A stretch of DNA of 44,026 bases from Hyphomicrobiales bacterium (GTDB lineage: Bacteria; Pseudomonadota; Alphaproteobacteria; Rhizobiales; Rhizobiaceae), in contig UCCS01000007.1 of assembly GCA_900470965.1 (NCBI GenBank), forward strand, positions 1 through 44,026, written 5' to 3'. The notes under the pieces are model-generated. The model was not told where the DNA came from. It made no database searches and saw nothing but the letters and a program-made list of their open reading frames with translations. This document shows, piece by piece, positions 1-8,844 of the stretch. Each line of letters starts with the position of its first letter. Position 1 is the stretch's first letter. A program made the translations under genes and the position numbers.

Positions 1-1714
1 AGCTGGTGCGGCCGATATGCGGATAGGCGATCGGCGAGATGCGCATCGCCGGCTGCCCGTCCACGAGCGGCGTGATGGCGAAGAGGCCAGGCCTTATCGA
101 GGTAGGAGGGGAAAGCGTAAGCGCGCCATCAGCCTCCTTGATCGCCCAGCCGGCCGGCGCGGAAAAGCTGACACGTCCTGCAGACGCAGCCTTGATCGTC
201 AGCTCCGGCCTCTCGCCATCCACGGGAATGATGAAGGCATTGGGCTGAAGGTTCAGCGAGTGCTGCGGCGCGACTGTAAGCGGCTCCTCAAGATTGACGG
301 CTACCGTGACCGAACGGCCTCCGATCTGCGCCCTTACATCGGCGAATGCATTGCCGTTGCCGCCGAGGCTCGACCATCCCGGCTGATATTGCCGCGTGAG
401 CGGTGCATCCGCTGCCGCTGTCAGCGCATACACAATCCGCTGCGGCGAGGTTTCCTTGACGCTCGCCGAAATGCCTGCCGGCAATCTGATGCTGGCGTCG
501 ACAACAGCGGTTCCGGCATTGCCGCTGAGATGAAGGATCAGCGTGCCGGTTGCTCCAGGCGAAAGCGCGGCGGGTTCGGCAACCGCCCGGACGAAGACCT
601 GTTCGGCTTCGCAAAGTGCGGCATCGATTTCCACGAGCTTGCGCTGCAGACGATGCCCGTGCGTTTCGAGGAACGTTTCAGGTGATTCCTCAAGCGCCTT
701 TTCAATGTGATGTGCCGCCTGCAGCAGCGCATCGACGATGGCGGATCGTTCCGGAAAGCGCTCGATCGCTTTGCCGATGGCGCCATCCGCCCGCATCAGC
801 GCATCGACGACACTTTGCGGAAGCTCCGTTTCGCGGGCGAGATCGGCGAGCGTCGAGGGAAGCGAATCGAGGATGGAGGTTTCTGCGATGGAACCCTGCG
901 CGCTGAGCTTCAGATGCAGTGGCCATTCGGTATCGCCGATATCGTACCAGCGGCCCATGCCCTGAGAGGCATGGTAATACCGCGACCATTCGCCGATATG
1001 GTCGTAGGTGACGCCGCTGACAGGTTCGAGATCAGTGGCTTCGAGCGGCAATGTCATAACCGGCGGCGGCACTTCGTCATCGTAGGTATCCCCGCCGCCT
1101 GACCATGCCGGCAGATAGAATTTCGCGACCTGCCATGGCGACAGACCCTCGTCGAAATGTTCGGGAAAAGCCGAGGGATCGGCGGCAAGTCCGACAGCGG
1201 CTTCCGCCGCCCGCGTCATCGCGCGGTGGTGCCCATGCTGACCCGGTACGTCGAGAAAGGTCGGCAGCACGATATCGGGACGCTCCGTGCGATAGGCCCG
1301 CACTAGCCGCTCGACGATGCGCTTTTCGCCCCATCGGTCGAATGTCCGGTCGCCATTCTTGGAAAAGCCGAAATCATGGATCGGATCATCAGGGCCGTGG
1401 CCGAGCCAGTGGACATCGGCGTCGAGTTCGTAGGCAGCCTCTTCCATCTCGCGGCTTCGCATGATGCCGAGCGCGCCGAGCCGTTCCGGTCCGAGCGCAT
1501 TCTGCCCGCCTTCGCCGCGCGTCGAGCAGGCGACGATGACGCGCATGCCGAGGCCGAGGCGCAGATAGGCGAGCAGGCCGTTATGCTCGTCATCGGGATG
1601 CGCGCCGGTATTCATCATGGTGACGGTCGAGGTCAGGCGGGACAGGGCCCGGTGCAGCCGCGTGAGCGAAAGGCTCCGCTTCTGTTTCTCAATACGATCT
1701 CGATCGGTCAGCAT
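1..1714 (-). CDS. PIG-L family deacetylase with long C-terminal extension (3' end outside window)
   Basis: Reading leftward from the ATG at 1714, an open frame of 571 codons continues past the window edge, so the C-terminus is missing. Residues about 37-45 read GAHPDDEHN, the metal-binding motif of the PIG-L/LmbE zinc deacetylases. A second His-rich motif, GQHGHHRAM, lies about 120 residues later. These enzymes remove acyl groups from N-acetylglucosamine-type or related amides. No signal peptide is visible, so the protein is probably cytoplasmic. After the roughly 250-residue catalytic part comes a long extension whose later section (around SPGATGTLILHLSGNAG) looks like a beta-sandwich. A clear ribosome site (GGAGG) sits just upstream of the start. 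The gene follows the ROK regulator by 35 bp and is probably co-transcribed with it. The family call is firm; the substrate is unknown. Confidence 0.87.
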   Translation of the reverse strand, partial: MLTDRDRIEKQKRSLSLTRLHRALSRLTSTVTMMNTGAHPDDEHNGLLAYLRLGLGMRVIVACSTRGEGGQNALGPERLGALGIMRSREMEEAAYELDADVHWLGHGPDDPIHDFGFSKNGDRTFDRWGEKRIVERLVRAYRTERPDIVLPTFLDVPGQHGHHRAMTRAAEAAVGLAADPSAFPEHFDEGLSPWQVAKFYLPAWSGGGDTYDDEVPPPVMTLPLEATDLEPVSGVTYDHIGEWSRYYHASQGMGRWYDIGDTEWPLHLKLSAQGSIAETSILDSLPSTLADLARETELPQSVVDALMRADGAIGKAIERFPERSAIVDALLQAAHHIEKALEESPETFLETHGHRLQRKLVEIDAALCEAEQVFVRAVAEPAALSPGATGTLILHLSGNAGTAVVDASIRLPAGISASVKETSPQRIVYALTAAADAPLTRQYQPGWSSLGGNGNAFADVRAQIGGRSVTVAVNLEEPLTVAPQHSLNLQPNAFIIPVDGERPELTIKAASAGRVSFSAPAGWAIKEADGALTLSPPTSIRPGLFAITPLVDGQPAMRISPIAYPHIGRTS

Positions 1715-1749
1715 GGTTCCTCCATTGGGACAGACCGGCGGCGCGCGTC

Positions 1750-2970
1750 TCAGGCTGCGTTATCGGCGACGGTGGTCGGTGAAATGTCGAGTTTGGGGGT
1801 GACGGCTTCGAAGAGCGGCAGCGCCGCTGCGCCAAGTGCGGCCGTCAACTGGCCCGTCTGGCCGCGAATGACGCGCGGCAAGGCGCGCGTGCGCCGACTG
1901 GCAACAGAAACGGGAAGGGTCTGCATGGCCGCGACGATCTCATCGATGACGGCATCGGGGAGCGCACCGCCGAGGATGACGGTCTCCGGATCGAGAACGT
2001 TTTCCAGCATTGCCACCATCGGCGAGAGATAGTCAGCGGTCTCCGCGATCCACTCCTTCACGACGGGATTGCCGTCCCGGTGCAGCACTTCGATCGCCGC
2101 AAAATCAGCATTCTCATAGCCCGCCTCGGTAAGCTTCTCCTTCAGCGCATGCAGCGAGGCATAACGCTCCAAGCAGCCGCGCTGGCCGCAAGGGCAGGGT
2201 TTTCCGCGCGGGGCAACGACCACATGGCCAATTTCGCCGGCATTGCCGAAGGCGCCACGGAAAGGTGCGCCGTCATGGATCAGCCCGAGGCCGACGCCGG
2301 CGCCGAAATAGATCATGCAGAAATTGGAAATGGCGCGGCCCGCACCGAACAGCCGCTCGCCGACGGCGGCAGCATTCGCATCGTTTTCGACGACAACGGT
2401 CTCGCCGCTCGCTTCGCTGAGCAATGCAGCCGGATTGATGCTGCTCCAGCCGGGCAGGGTGGTCGGGCCGACCGAGCTCATGCCTTCGATCTCGAAGGGG
2501 CCAGGCATGACCACACCGATGCCGAGAAGCTTGGACGGGAAGTGCTTGCGGACCTTCTTCACCTCGCCGGTAAAGAGCGGAACGATATGTTCCGGGCTCG
2601 TATTCTCCACCGGCATGATGGTCTCGGAACGCACCTTGCCGGAAAGGTCGAGTACCGTCGTAACCATATGGTCGGCAGCGATTTCGACGCCGATCGTGAC
2701 GGCTCCATCAGGGTTGACGGCAAACTGGATCGGCGGCTGGCCGCGGCCGGAACGCAAGCGGCCGATCTCCATCAGCAGCTCTTCGCTGACGAGCTCGTCG
2801 ACGATATTGGCCACCGCCTGCGCAGTCAGGTGCGTCAGCTTGGCGATATGCATGCGGCCGAGCGAACCATGCATGCGCACGACATCGAGCACGACACGAC
2901 GATTGTGGTCACGGCTGCGCTCGGGGTTCTTGCCCATCGCGATCTGCTGCTTGCCGGATTGCCGTGTCAT
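1750..2970 (-). CDS. ROK-family transcriptional regulator
   Basis: This 406-residue protein has an N-terminal winged-helix DNA-binding region (about 20-75) followed by a ROK sugar-kinase-like domain. Visible ROK signatures are GIGVVMPGP (about 150-158), ENDANA (about 195-200) and the zinc-binding set GEIGH plus CPCGQRGCLE (about 245-268). The Asp of ENDANA, catalytic in true ROK kinases, is kept, so residual sugar binding or kinase activity cannot be excluded. NagC/Mlc/XylR-type members repress sugar-uptake operons until an inducer sugar binds. The gene is divergent from the ABC operon starting at 3231 and upstream of the PIG-L gene, so it probably controls both. The assignment to ROK is strong; ligand and mode of control are inferred from position. 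Confidence 0.93.
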   Translation of the reverse strand: MTRQSGKQQIAMGKNPERSRDHNRRVVLDVVRMHGSLGRMHIAKLTHLTAQAVANIVDELVSEELLMEIGRLRSGRGQPPIQFAVNPDGAVTIGVEIAADHMVTTVLDLSGKVRSETIMPVENTSPEHIVPLFTGEVKKVRKHFPSKLLGIGVVMPGPFEIEGMSSVGPTTLPGWSSINPAALLSEASGETVVVENDANAAAVGERLFGAGRAISNFCMIYFGAGVGLGLIHDGAPFRGAFGNAGEIGHVVVAPRGKPCPCGQRGCLERYASLHALKEKLTEAGYENADFAAIEVLHRDGNPVVKEWIAETADYLSPMVAMLENVLDPETVILGGALPDAVIDEIVAAMQTLPVSVASRRTRALPRVIRGQTGQLTAALGAAALPLFEAVTPKLDISPTTVADNAA

Positions 2971-3029
2971 CTCGCCGCCCTCGTCTCTGCCGATATGGAT
3001 AGCGCCGATATCATGAAAGGAGCAATAGA

Positions 3030-3047
3030 ATAATTAAACTAAATTAT
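3030..3047. promoter_or_regulatory. Candidate ROK operator (ATAATT-N6-AATTAT)
   Basis: A perfect 6-bp inverted repeat with a 6-bp spacer lies in the divergent intergenic region between the ROK gene and the ABC operon. It is the only very AT-rich patch in this GC-rich stretch. AT-rich palindromes are typical ROK-repressor targets. A TTGACA hexamer at 3052-3057 follows directly, but I see no convincing -10 element at the right distance. The rest of the 2971-3230 gap shows nothing else except the ribosome site for the binding-protein gene. Confidence 0.4.
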
Positions 3048-3230
3048 CTTATTGACAAAACCCTTCGCCCGAACCAGCCTGAAAGGGTCGCAGTGCGATG
3101 CCGAGGAAGAGGAGCCTCAGTTCCATCTTCCCGAGCCAATCAAATCGGGGCGCTGCCGATATGCGGGATGCCCTGGGGAACCAGATGAGCGCGAGCGGTT
3201 CGAAGGCCGGCTCGGCAATGGAGGGATAAT

Positions 3231-4487
3231 ATGCGTCGCGGAATCTTATTGGCCGGGCTTTTTGCCGGCATCAGCATGGTTGCGGTCAACAGCGCCCAGG
3301 CGGTCGAAATCGAATATTGGCAGTATGTCTACGATACGCGTGTCAAGGCGATGGACCAACTGATCGCCAATTTCGAAAAGGCCAATCCCGACATTACCGT
3401 CAAGCAGACGACCTTCCCCTATGCTGACTACCAGACGCGCGTCGTTGCCGCCAATCTCGCCGGCAATGGTCCTGATGTGATGCAGCTCTTCTATGGCTGG
3501 CTCGACCAGTTCATCGCTGGTGGACTGCTGCAGCCGCTGCCAACAGACGCTTTCCCGCATGACCAGATCGAGAAGGACTTCTTCCCGATCGTATCAGCCA
3601 TGAAGCGCGGTGACGACTATTACGGCCTGCCGACCGCCGTCCGTTCGCTGGCGCTCTTCTACAACAAGAAGCTCTTCCAGGAAGCTGGTCTCGACCCGAA
3701 CAAGCCGCCGCAGACCGTCGATGAATTCGTCGCTGCCGCCGAAAAGACAGTCAAGCGCGATGCCGCCGGCAACATTGCCGTCGAAGGCACGACGCTCGAC
3801 ATGGGCGGCCAGGATCACCAGTGGTGGCGTGAAGTGCTGATCCGCCAGTTTGGCGGCGAGCCCTATACTGCCGACTATTCCAAGGTGACCTACAATAGCG
3901 ATGCCGGCATCAAGGCGCTGAAATTCTACACCAGCCTGCAGACTGAAAAGAAGGTCGGTCAGACCGGTTTCATGGATGAGGGCCAGGCAGCCTTCCGCGG
4001 CGGCAAGGCGGCGATGACCATCGACGGCACTTTCCGTCTCGGCTCCTTCGGCAGCATCAAGGATTTCGAATGGGGTGTGACCGAGCTGCCGGCCAATGCC
4101 GATGGCCTGCGCTCGAACTATGCAAGCTACTTCGCCAACGGCATCGGCGCCAAGGTATCGGGCGAAAAGCTTGAGGCCTCCAAGAAGTTCCTCGCTTACG
4201 TGACCTCGCCGGAAGCCATGAAGATCTGGCTCGGCACCGTCGGCGAACTGCCGGCCCGCCGCGAAGCAGCGCTGACCGACGAGAACCTTAAGAATCCGAT
4301 CTACGCGCCTTTCCTGAAGGCGCTCGCATACTCCCACACCTCGCTCTTCGTGGATGAAGCCGGCCAGCGCCAGAACGCCATCGACATGGTCAACCGCGTT
4401 CTGCTCGAGGGACAGTCGCCCGAGGATTCCATTGCCCAGGCCGCAATGGCCGAGCAGGAAATCATCGACAACGCCAAGAGCAAATAA
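3231..4487 (+). CDS. ABC transporter periplasmic sugar-type substrate-binding protein (family 1)
   Basis: This 418-residue protein begins with a Sec signal peptide (hydrophobic stretch 4-20, likely cleavage after AQA at 22-24). The mature part resembles maltose/glycerol-3-phosphate-type binding proteins: an IEYWQY start, then an NPDITVKQ segment and GPDVMQLFYGW. It should capture the substrate in the periplasm and deliver it to the two permeases encoded just downstream. The ATG at 3231 is preceded by GGAGGG with good spacing. It is the first gene of a six-gene rightward operon and lies opposite the ROK regulator. The family is clear; the ligand is not, though the operon's lyase and kinase argue against a plain sugar. 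Confidence 0.92.
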   Translation: MRRGILLAGLFAGISMVAVNSAQAVEIEYWQYVYDTRVKAMDQLIANFEKANPDITVKQTTFPYADYQTRVVAANLAGNGPDVMQLFYGWLDQFIAGGLLQPLPTDAFPHDQIEKDFFPIVSAMKRGDDYYGLPTAVRSLALFYNKKLFQEAGLDPNKPPQTVDEFVAAAEKTVKRDAAGNIAVEGTTLDMGGQDHQWWREVLIRQFGGEPYTADYSKVTYNSDAGIKALKFYTSLQTEKKVGQTGFMDEGQAAFRGGKAAMTIDGTFRLGSFGSIKDFEWGVTELPANADGLRSNYASYFANGIGAKVSGEKLEASKKFLAYVTSPEAMKIWLGTVGELPARREAALTDENLKNPIYAPFLKALAYSHTSLFVDEAGQRQNAIDMVNRVLLEGQSPEDSIAQAAMAEQEIIDNAKSK

Positions 4488-4496
4488 GGGACGGCC

Positions 4497-5444
4497 ATGA
4501 GCTCCGCACCCGCGAATACGGAAGGGGCGGCCTTGAGCCGTCCCGCCGGATCGTTCTGGGATCGGCTGACGATGCGCCAGAAGCGCCTCGTCTGGGTCTG
4601 GACATTCCTTGCCCTGCCGATCCTGTTTTACTGCGTGATCCGTTTTTATCCGACGCTGCAGGCCTTCTACCTGTCCTTCACCAATTGGAACCTGATGAAG
4701 CCGCCGAAATTCATCGGCGTCGCCAATTATGTGAAGCTCTATAACGACCCGCAGTTCTGGAAGGTTTTCCGAAACACCTTCACCTATTTGATCATCGGCA
4801 CGCCGCTGAGCCTTATCATCTCTTTCGTCGTGGCCTTCTTCCTGGATCGCGTGCGCTTCCTGCACGGGCTGATCCGCGCGCTCTATTTCCTGCCGTTCCT
4901 GACGACGGCGGCCGCCATGGCCTGGGTCTGGCGCTGGTTCTACCAGCCGGCCCCGATCGGCGTCATCAACGATGTGCTCGGCATGATCGGCCTGCCGCAG
5001 CAGCAGTTCATCCGCTCGGTCGATCAGGCGCTGCCGTCGATCATGGTCACGTCCATCTGGGCCGGTCTCGGTTTCCAGATCATCATCTTCATGGCTGGGC
5101 TTCGCGCCATCCCAAGCACCTTCTACGAGGCTGCGAAGATCGACGGTCTCGGCGAATGGCCGATCCTCTGGAAGATCACGCTGCCGCTCCTGAAGCCGAC
5201 GACCGTCTTCCTTGTCGTCTTCTCGTCGATCGGCTTCCTGCGCATCTTCGATCAGGTCTACAACATGACGACTAACGATCCCGGCGGCCCGCTCGGATCG
5301 ACCAAGCCTCTGGTTCTGATGATCTATCAGACGGCCTTTTCATCCTACAACATGGGTTATGCAGCCGCGCAGACCGTCGTGCTCTTCGCCATCCTGCTCT
5401 GCGTCTCCCTGCTGCAGCTCTGGATTCTGAGGGAACGCAAATGA
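4497..5444 (+). CDS. ABC transporter permease, MalF/UgpA type
   Basis: This 315-residue inner-membrane protein has about six predicted hydrophobic segments, the first near residues 35-55. The permease signature that docks the ATPase is clear near residues 208-235: EAAKIDGLGEWPILWKITLP. The gene starts 9 bp after the binding-protein stop. Its last four bases overlap the next permease gene as ATGA, indicating translational coupling. It should form half of the heterodimeric channel of this importer. The hydrophilic N-terminal tail and SFTNWNLMKPPKFIGVANY are typical of MalF-like sugar permeases. Confidence 0.94.
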   Translation: MSSAPANTEGAALSRPAGSFWDRLTMRQKRLVWVWTFLALPILFYCVIRFYPTLQAFYLSFTNWNLMKPPKFIGVANYVKLYNDPQFWKVFRNTFTYLIIGTPLSLIISFVVAFFLDRVRFLHGLIRALYFLPFLTTAAAMAWVWRWFYQPAPIGVINDVLGMIGLPQQQFIRSVDQALPSIMVTSIWAGLGFQIIIFMAGLRAIPSTFYEAAKIDGLGEWPILWKITLPLLKPTTVFLVVFSSIGFLRIFDQVYNMTTNDPGGPLGSTKPLVLMIYQTAFSSYNMGYAAAQTVVLFAILLCVSLLQLWILRERK

Positions 5445-6295
5445 GTGCCGTAACGAATACAGCGGCACCGCTGCCGAAAGCCAATATCCGCCCCGGCGCG
5501 ATCATCACCTGGACGCTGCTTTTCATCGGCGGCCTCATCATGGTCTCGCCGCTGCTCTTCATGTTCTCGACCTCGCTGAAGACGGCAGGCCAGGTCTATG
5601 ACCTGCGCCTCATCCCGGCCGAGCCGACGCTGCAGAACTATATCACCGTTCTCTCGGACGGCCGCTTCATGCGCTGGTTTCTGAACTCGACAATCGTCGC
5701 CTGCACCGTGACGCTCTCGAATGTCTTCTTCGACAGCCTGGTCGGCTACACGCTCGCCAAGTTCGAGTTCCGCGGACGTTATCTGATCTTCCTGGCAATT
5801 CTCTCGACCCTGATGATCCCGACGGAAATGCTGGTCATCCCCTGGTATCTGATGTCAGCGCAGCTCGGCTGGCTCGACAGCTACTGGGGCATCATGTTCC
5901 CGGGCATGATGACGGCCTTTGGCACCTTCCTGATGAAGCAGTTCTTTGAAACCGTGCCGAACGATTTCCTCGAAGCTGCCCGCATCGATGGCCTGAACGA
6001 ATTCCAGATCTGGTGGAAGGTGGCGATGCCGCTGGTGACGCCGGCCCTCTCGGCGCTGGCGATCTTCACCTTCCTCGGCAACTGGACGGCCTTCTTCTGG
6101 CCGCTGATCGTCACCACCAGCCGCGAACTCTACACGCTGCCGGTGGGCCTCTCGAGCTTTGCCGTCGAGCAATCCATCCAATGGGAAATGATCATGACCG
6201 GTGCAGCACTCGCGACATTGCCGACGCTGCTCGTCTTCCTGGTGCTGCAGCGCTACATCGTGCGCGGCGTCATGCTGGCCGGTCTGAAGGGATAA
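5441..6295 (+). CDS. ABC transporter permease, MalG/UgpE type
   Basis: This 284-residue membrane protein has six likely transmembrane segments and the conserved loop EAARIDGLNEFQIWWKVAMP (about 177-196). It is the second channel subunit of the sugar-type importer. The start codon overlaps the stop of the preceding permease (ATGA). A gap of only three bases separates its stop from the lyase gene that follows. Length and topology are normal for the MalG family. Co-translation with the other transporter genes supports a single assembled complex. Confidence 0.94.
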   Translation: MSAVTNTAAPLPKANIRPGAIITWTLLFIGGLIMVSPLLFMFSTSLKTAGQVYDLRLIPAEPTLQNYITVLSDGRFMRWFLNSTIVACTVTLSNVFFDSLVGYTLAKFEFRGRYLIFLAILSTLMIPTEMLVIPWYLMSAQLGWLDSYWGIMFPGMMTAFGTFLMKQFFETVPNDFLEAARIDGLNEFQIWWKVAMPLVTPALSALAIFTFLGNWTAFFWPLIVTTSRELYTLPVGLSSFAVEQSIQWEMIMTGAALATLPTLLVFLVLQRYIVRGVMLAGLKG

Positions 6296-6298
6296 AAC

Positions 6299-7813
6299 AT
6301 GACCGAAACCAACCCCCGTCTTTCCGACAAGAGCGTCTTTCCTGATCCTGTCTATAAGGAAACGGTGTTGAAGCCGCTCTTCGATGGCGCCAAGACCCAT
6401 CATGTTGATGGCTTCCGCCGCATCGACCGCGCTCATCTCGTCATGCTGGTCGAAACCGGCATTCTCGACCGTGAGCAGGCCGGCAAGATCGCCGGCGCGC
6501 TCGAGGCGATCGACCATGACATCAATCCCGAAAAGCTCGTCTATACCGGCGAGGTCGAAGACTTTTTCTTCCTCATCGAGAAGGAGCTGAAGGCTCGCAT
6601 TGGCGTCGATATCGCCGGCCGCCTGCATACGGCGCGCTCACGCAACGATATCGACCATACGCTGTTCAAGCTTGGCCTGAAGGAACGCATCGATGCGCTC
6701 ATGGTCAAGGCGCGCAAGCTGCTCGATGCGATGATCGCCACGGCCGACTGGGAGAAGCAGACGCTGATCGTCGCCTATACCCACGGCCAGCCGGCCCAGC
6801 CGACCACCTTCGGTCATTATCTCTCGGCAGCGATTGAAGTCCTGATCCGCGATATCGAGCGCTTTGCCGAAGCTCGCGAGATCGTCAATCTCAGCCCCAT
6901 GGGGGCTGCGGCGATCACAACGTCGGGCTTCCCGATCGACCGCGCCCGCGTTGCCGAACTGCTGGGCTTTGCCGCGCCGCTGCGCAATTCCTACAGCTGC
7001 ATCGCAGCCGTGGACTATACGACCTCGACCTATAGCGCGATCGAGCTGATGTTCCTGCATCTCGGCCGCCTGATCCAGGATTTCCAGTTCTGGACGAGCT
7101 TCGAGGTCGGCCAGATCTATGTGCCGAATGCGCTGGTGCAGATTTCCTCGATCATGCCGCAGAAGCGAAATCCGGTGCCGATCGAGCATATGCGCCATCT
7201 CGCGAGCCAGACCTTCGGCCGTGCTCGCACCGTGCTCGACGTCATGCACAATACGCCCTTCACCGACATGAACGACAGCGAGGGTGATACACAGGGAATG
7301 GGCTACGAAGCGTTCCATTCCGCCGGTCGCGTGCTCGACCTGCTCGCCGCCTTCGTCGCCCAGATCAGCATCGATCCCGAGCGCGTGGCAGACAATATCC
7401 GCCGCTCCTGCATCACCATTACCGAACTGGCGGATTCGCTGGTCCGTCTGGAAGGCCTCTCCTTCCGGCAGGCGCATGAGATTGCCGCGACGGTCGCCCG
7501 TGCCGTCGTCGCCAAGAGCGGCGGTCTTTCGGATGACGGTTACGAGCCCTTCCTCGCGGCTTTCGAGGAACTGGCTGGCCGCAAGCCCGGCATCGACAAA
7601 GCACAATTTGCCGAGATCGTCTCGCCGGAACATTTCGTTGCCGTCCGCGCCCGCTTCGGCGGTCCCGCGCCGGCACCGATGGCGGATGCGCTTGCAGCCT
7701 ACCAGGAAAAGGCTGCCGCATTCGCCAGACAAGCGCAGGAAAATGCAGCGCGCGAAGCCGCCGCTGCTCAGGAACTTCAAACCAGATTTACGGCATTGAT
7801 GGGGACGGCCTGA
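6299..7813 (+). CDS. Argininosuccinate-lyase-like C-N lyase (fumarase/aspartase superfamily)
   Basis: This 504-residue protein shows the superfamily signatures in order: HTARSRND (110-117), THGQPAQP (161-168) and the mobile-loop signature SSIMPQKRNP (283-292), which carries the catalytic serine of the family. Relatives cleave a C-N bond and release fumarate from argininosuccinate, adenylosuccinate or aminocarboxylates. It differs from housekeeping ArgH. The EDxH segment expected before the HT motif reads EDFF (87-90), and PQKRNP is followed by VPIEH instead of the usual D-x-x-E-L. The C-terminus is long, Ala/Gln-rich and charged. The gene sits between the permease and ATPase genes of an uptake operon, which argues for a catabolic role. 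Superfamily membership is certain; arginine biosynthesis is unlikely. Confidence 0.88.
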   Translation: MTETNPRLSDKSVFPDPVYKETVLKPLFDGAKTHHVDGFRRIDRAHLVMLVETGILDREQAGKIAGALEAIDHDINPEKLVYTGEVEDFFFLIEKELKARIGVDIAGRLHTARSRNDIDHTLFKLGLKERIDALMVKARKLLDAMIATADWEKQTLIVAYTHGQPAQPTTFGHYLSAAIEVLIRDIERFAEAREIVNLSPMGAAAITTSGFPIDRARVAELLGFAAPLRNSYSCIAAVDYTTSTYSAIELMFLHLGRLIQDFQFWTSFEVGQIYVPNALVQISSIMPQKRNPVPIEHMRHLASQTFGRARTVLDVMHNTPFTDMNDSEGDTQGMGYEAFHSAGRVLDLLAAFVAQISIDPERVADNIRRSCITITELADSLVRLEGLSFRQAHEIAATVARAVVAKSGGLSDDGYEPFLAAFEELAGRKPGIDKAQFAEIVSPEHFVAVRARFGGPAPAPMADALAAYQEKAAAFARQAQENAAREAAAAQELQTRFTALMGTA

Positions 7814-8844
7814 TGGCAAATATTGAACTGCAGGGGCTCGTCAAACGCTACGGCAAGCTGGATGTCGTCCACGGGATTGATCTCGCGATCGCCGACGGTG
7901 AATTCGTTGTCTTCGTCGGCCCGTCCGGCTGCGGCAAGTCGACGACGCTGCGCATGATCGCCGGCCTTGAAGACATTTCCGGAGGCACGCTGAAGATCGG
8001 CGGTGAGGTGGTGAACGAGCGCGAGCCGAAACAGCGCAACATCGCCATGGTGTTCCAGAATTACGCCATCTATCCGCATATGAGTGTACGCCAGAATATC
8101 GGCTTCGGTCTCTACACCTCCAAGCTTTCGCAGGCGGATAAGGACAAGCGCATCGACGAGACGGCGCAGATCCTCGGATTGACGGATTATCTCGCCCGTC
8201 GCCCGGCGGCACTATCCGGCGGCCAGCGCCAGCGTGTCGCGATCGGCCGCGCTATGGTGCGCAATCCCTCTGCCTTCCTTTTCGACGAACCGTTGTCAAA
8301 CCTCGACGCCCAGCTGCGCACCCAGATGCGCATCGAGATCAAACGCTTGCACCAGCGCTTGGGCACGACGATCGTCTATGTCACCCACGATCAGGTCGAG
8401 GCCATGACCATGGCCGACCGTATCGTCGTCATGAAGGATGGCCACATCCTGCAGGCGGGAACGCCGATGGATATCTATGAGAACCCCACCGACGTCTTCA
8501 CGGCGCGCTTCATCGGCAGCCCGTCGATGAACCTTCTGCCGGGCACGGCTGCGGCCGATGGTTTGCGCATCGGGCAGGGCGGTCCGCATCTGATCGGCGT
8601 GCGTCCGCATGATCTGGTTATCAGCGAAGGCACGGGCGTCCTTTCGCTCTCAGGCATGGTGACGGCCGTCGAGCCGCTCGGCGCCGAAACGCTAGTGCAT
8701 TTCGATGTGGCGGGCACGTCCGTGATTGCAACCGCCCCCGGTAAGGTGATACCGGCCGTCGGCAGCACCGTGAATGCCCATGCAGCCCCCGGTGCTCTCT
8801 ATGTTTTCGATGCAAAAACGGAAAAGGCCCTCGGGCGCCAATGA
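7813..8844 (+). CDS. ABC transporter ATP-binding protein, UgpC/MalK type
   Basis: This 343-residue ATPase has Walker A GPSGCGKST (36-44), signature LSGGQRQRVAIGRA (134-147) and Walker B AFLFDEP (154-160), followed by the LSNLDAQLR D-loop and a switch His in VYVTHDQVEAMTMADR. A C-terminal regulatory (TOBE/OB-like) domain from about 240 has IGVRPHDL. This architecture is the one that energises MalFG-type permeases. Its first base is shared with the last base of the lyase stop codon, and its own end overlaps the kinase start as ATGA, so all three are translationally coupled. It should power import by the two permeases upstream. Confidence 0.95.
   Translation: MANIELQGLVKRYGKLDVVHGIDLAIADGEFVVFVGPSGCGKSTTLRMIAGLEDISGGTLKIGGEVVNEREPKQRNIAMVFQNYAIYPHMSVRQNIGFGLYTSKLSQADKDKRIDETAQILGLTDYLARRPAALSGGQRQRVAIGRAMVRNPSAFLFDEPLSNLDAQLRTQMRIEIKRLHQRLGTTIVYVTHDQVEAMTMADRIVVMKDGHILQAGTPMDIYENPTDVFTARFIGSPSMNLLPGTAAADGLRIGQGGPHLIGVRPHDLVISEGTGVLSLSGMVTAVEPLGAETLVHFDVAGTSVIATAPGKVIPAVGSTVNAHAAPGALYVFDAKTEKALGRQ

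Noticed and set aside
3594..4865. A 423-codon open frame antisense to the binding-protein and permease genes
   Set aside because: The plus-strand genes have clear family motifs and ribosome sites. The antisense product is low-complexity and His/Asp/Arg-rich.
6299..7813. Labelling the lyase argH (arginine biosynthesis)
   Set aside because: Motif differences and its place inside an uptake operon argue for a catabolic relative, so I left the gene symbol empty.
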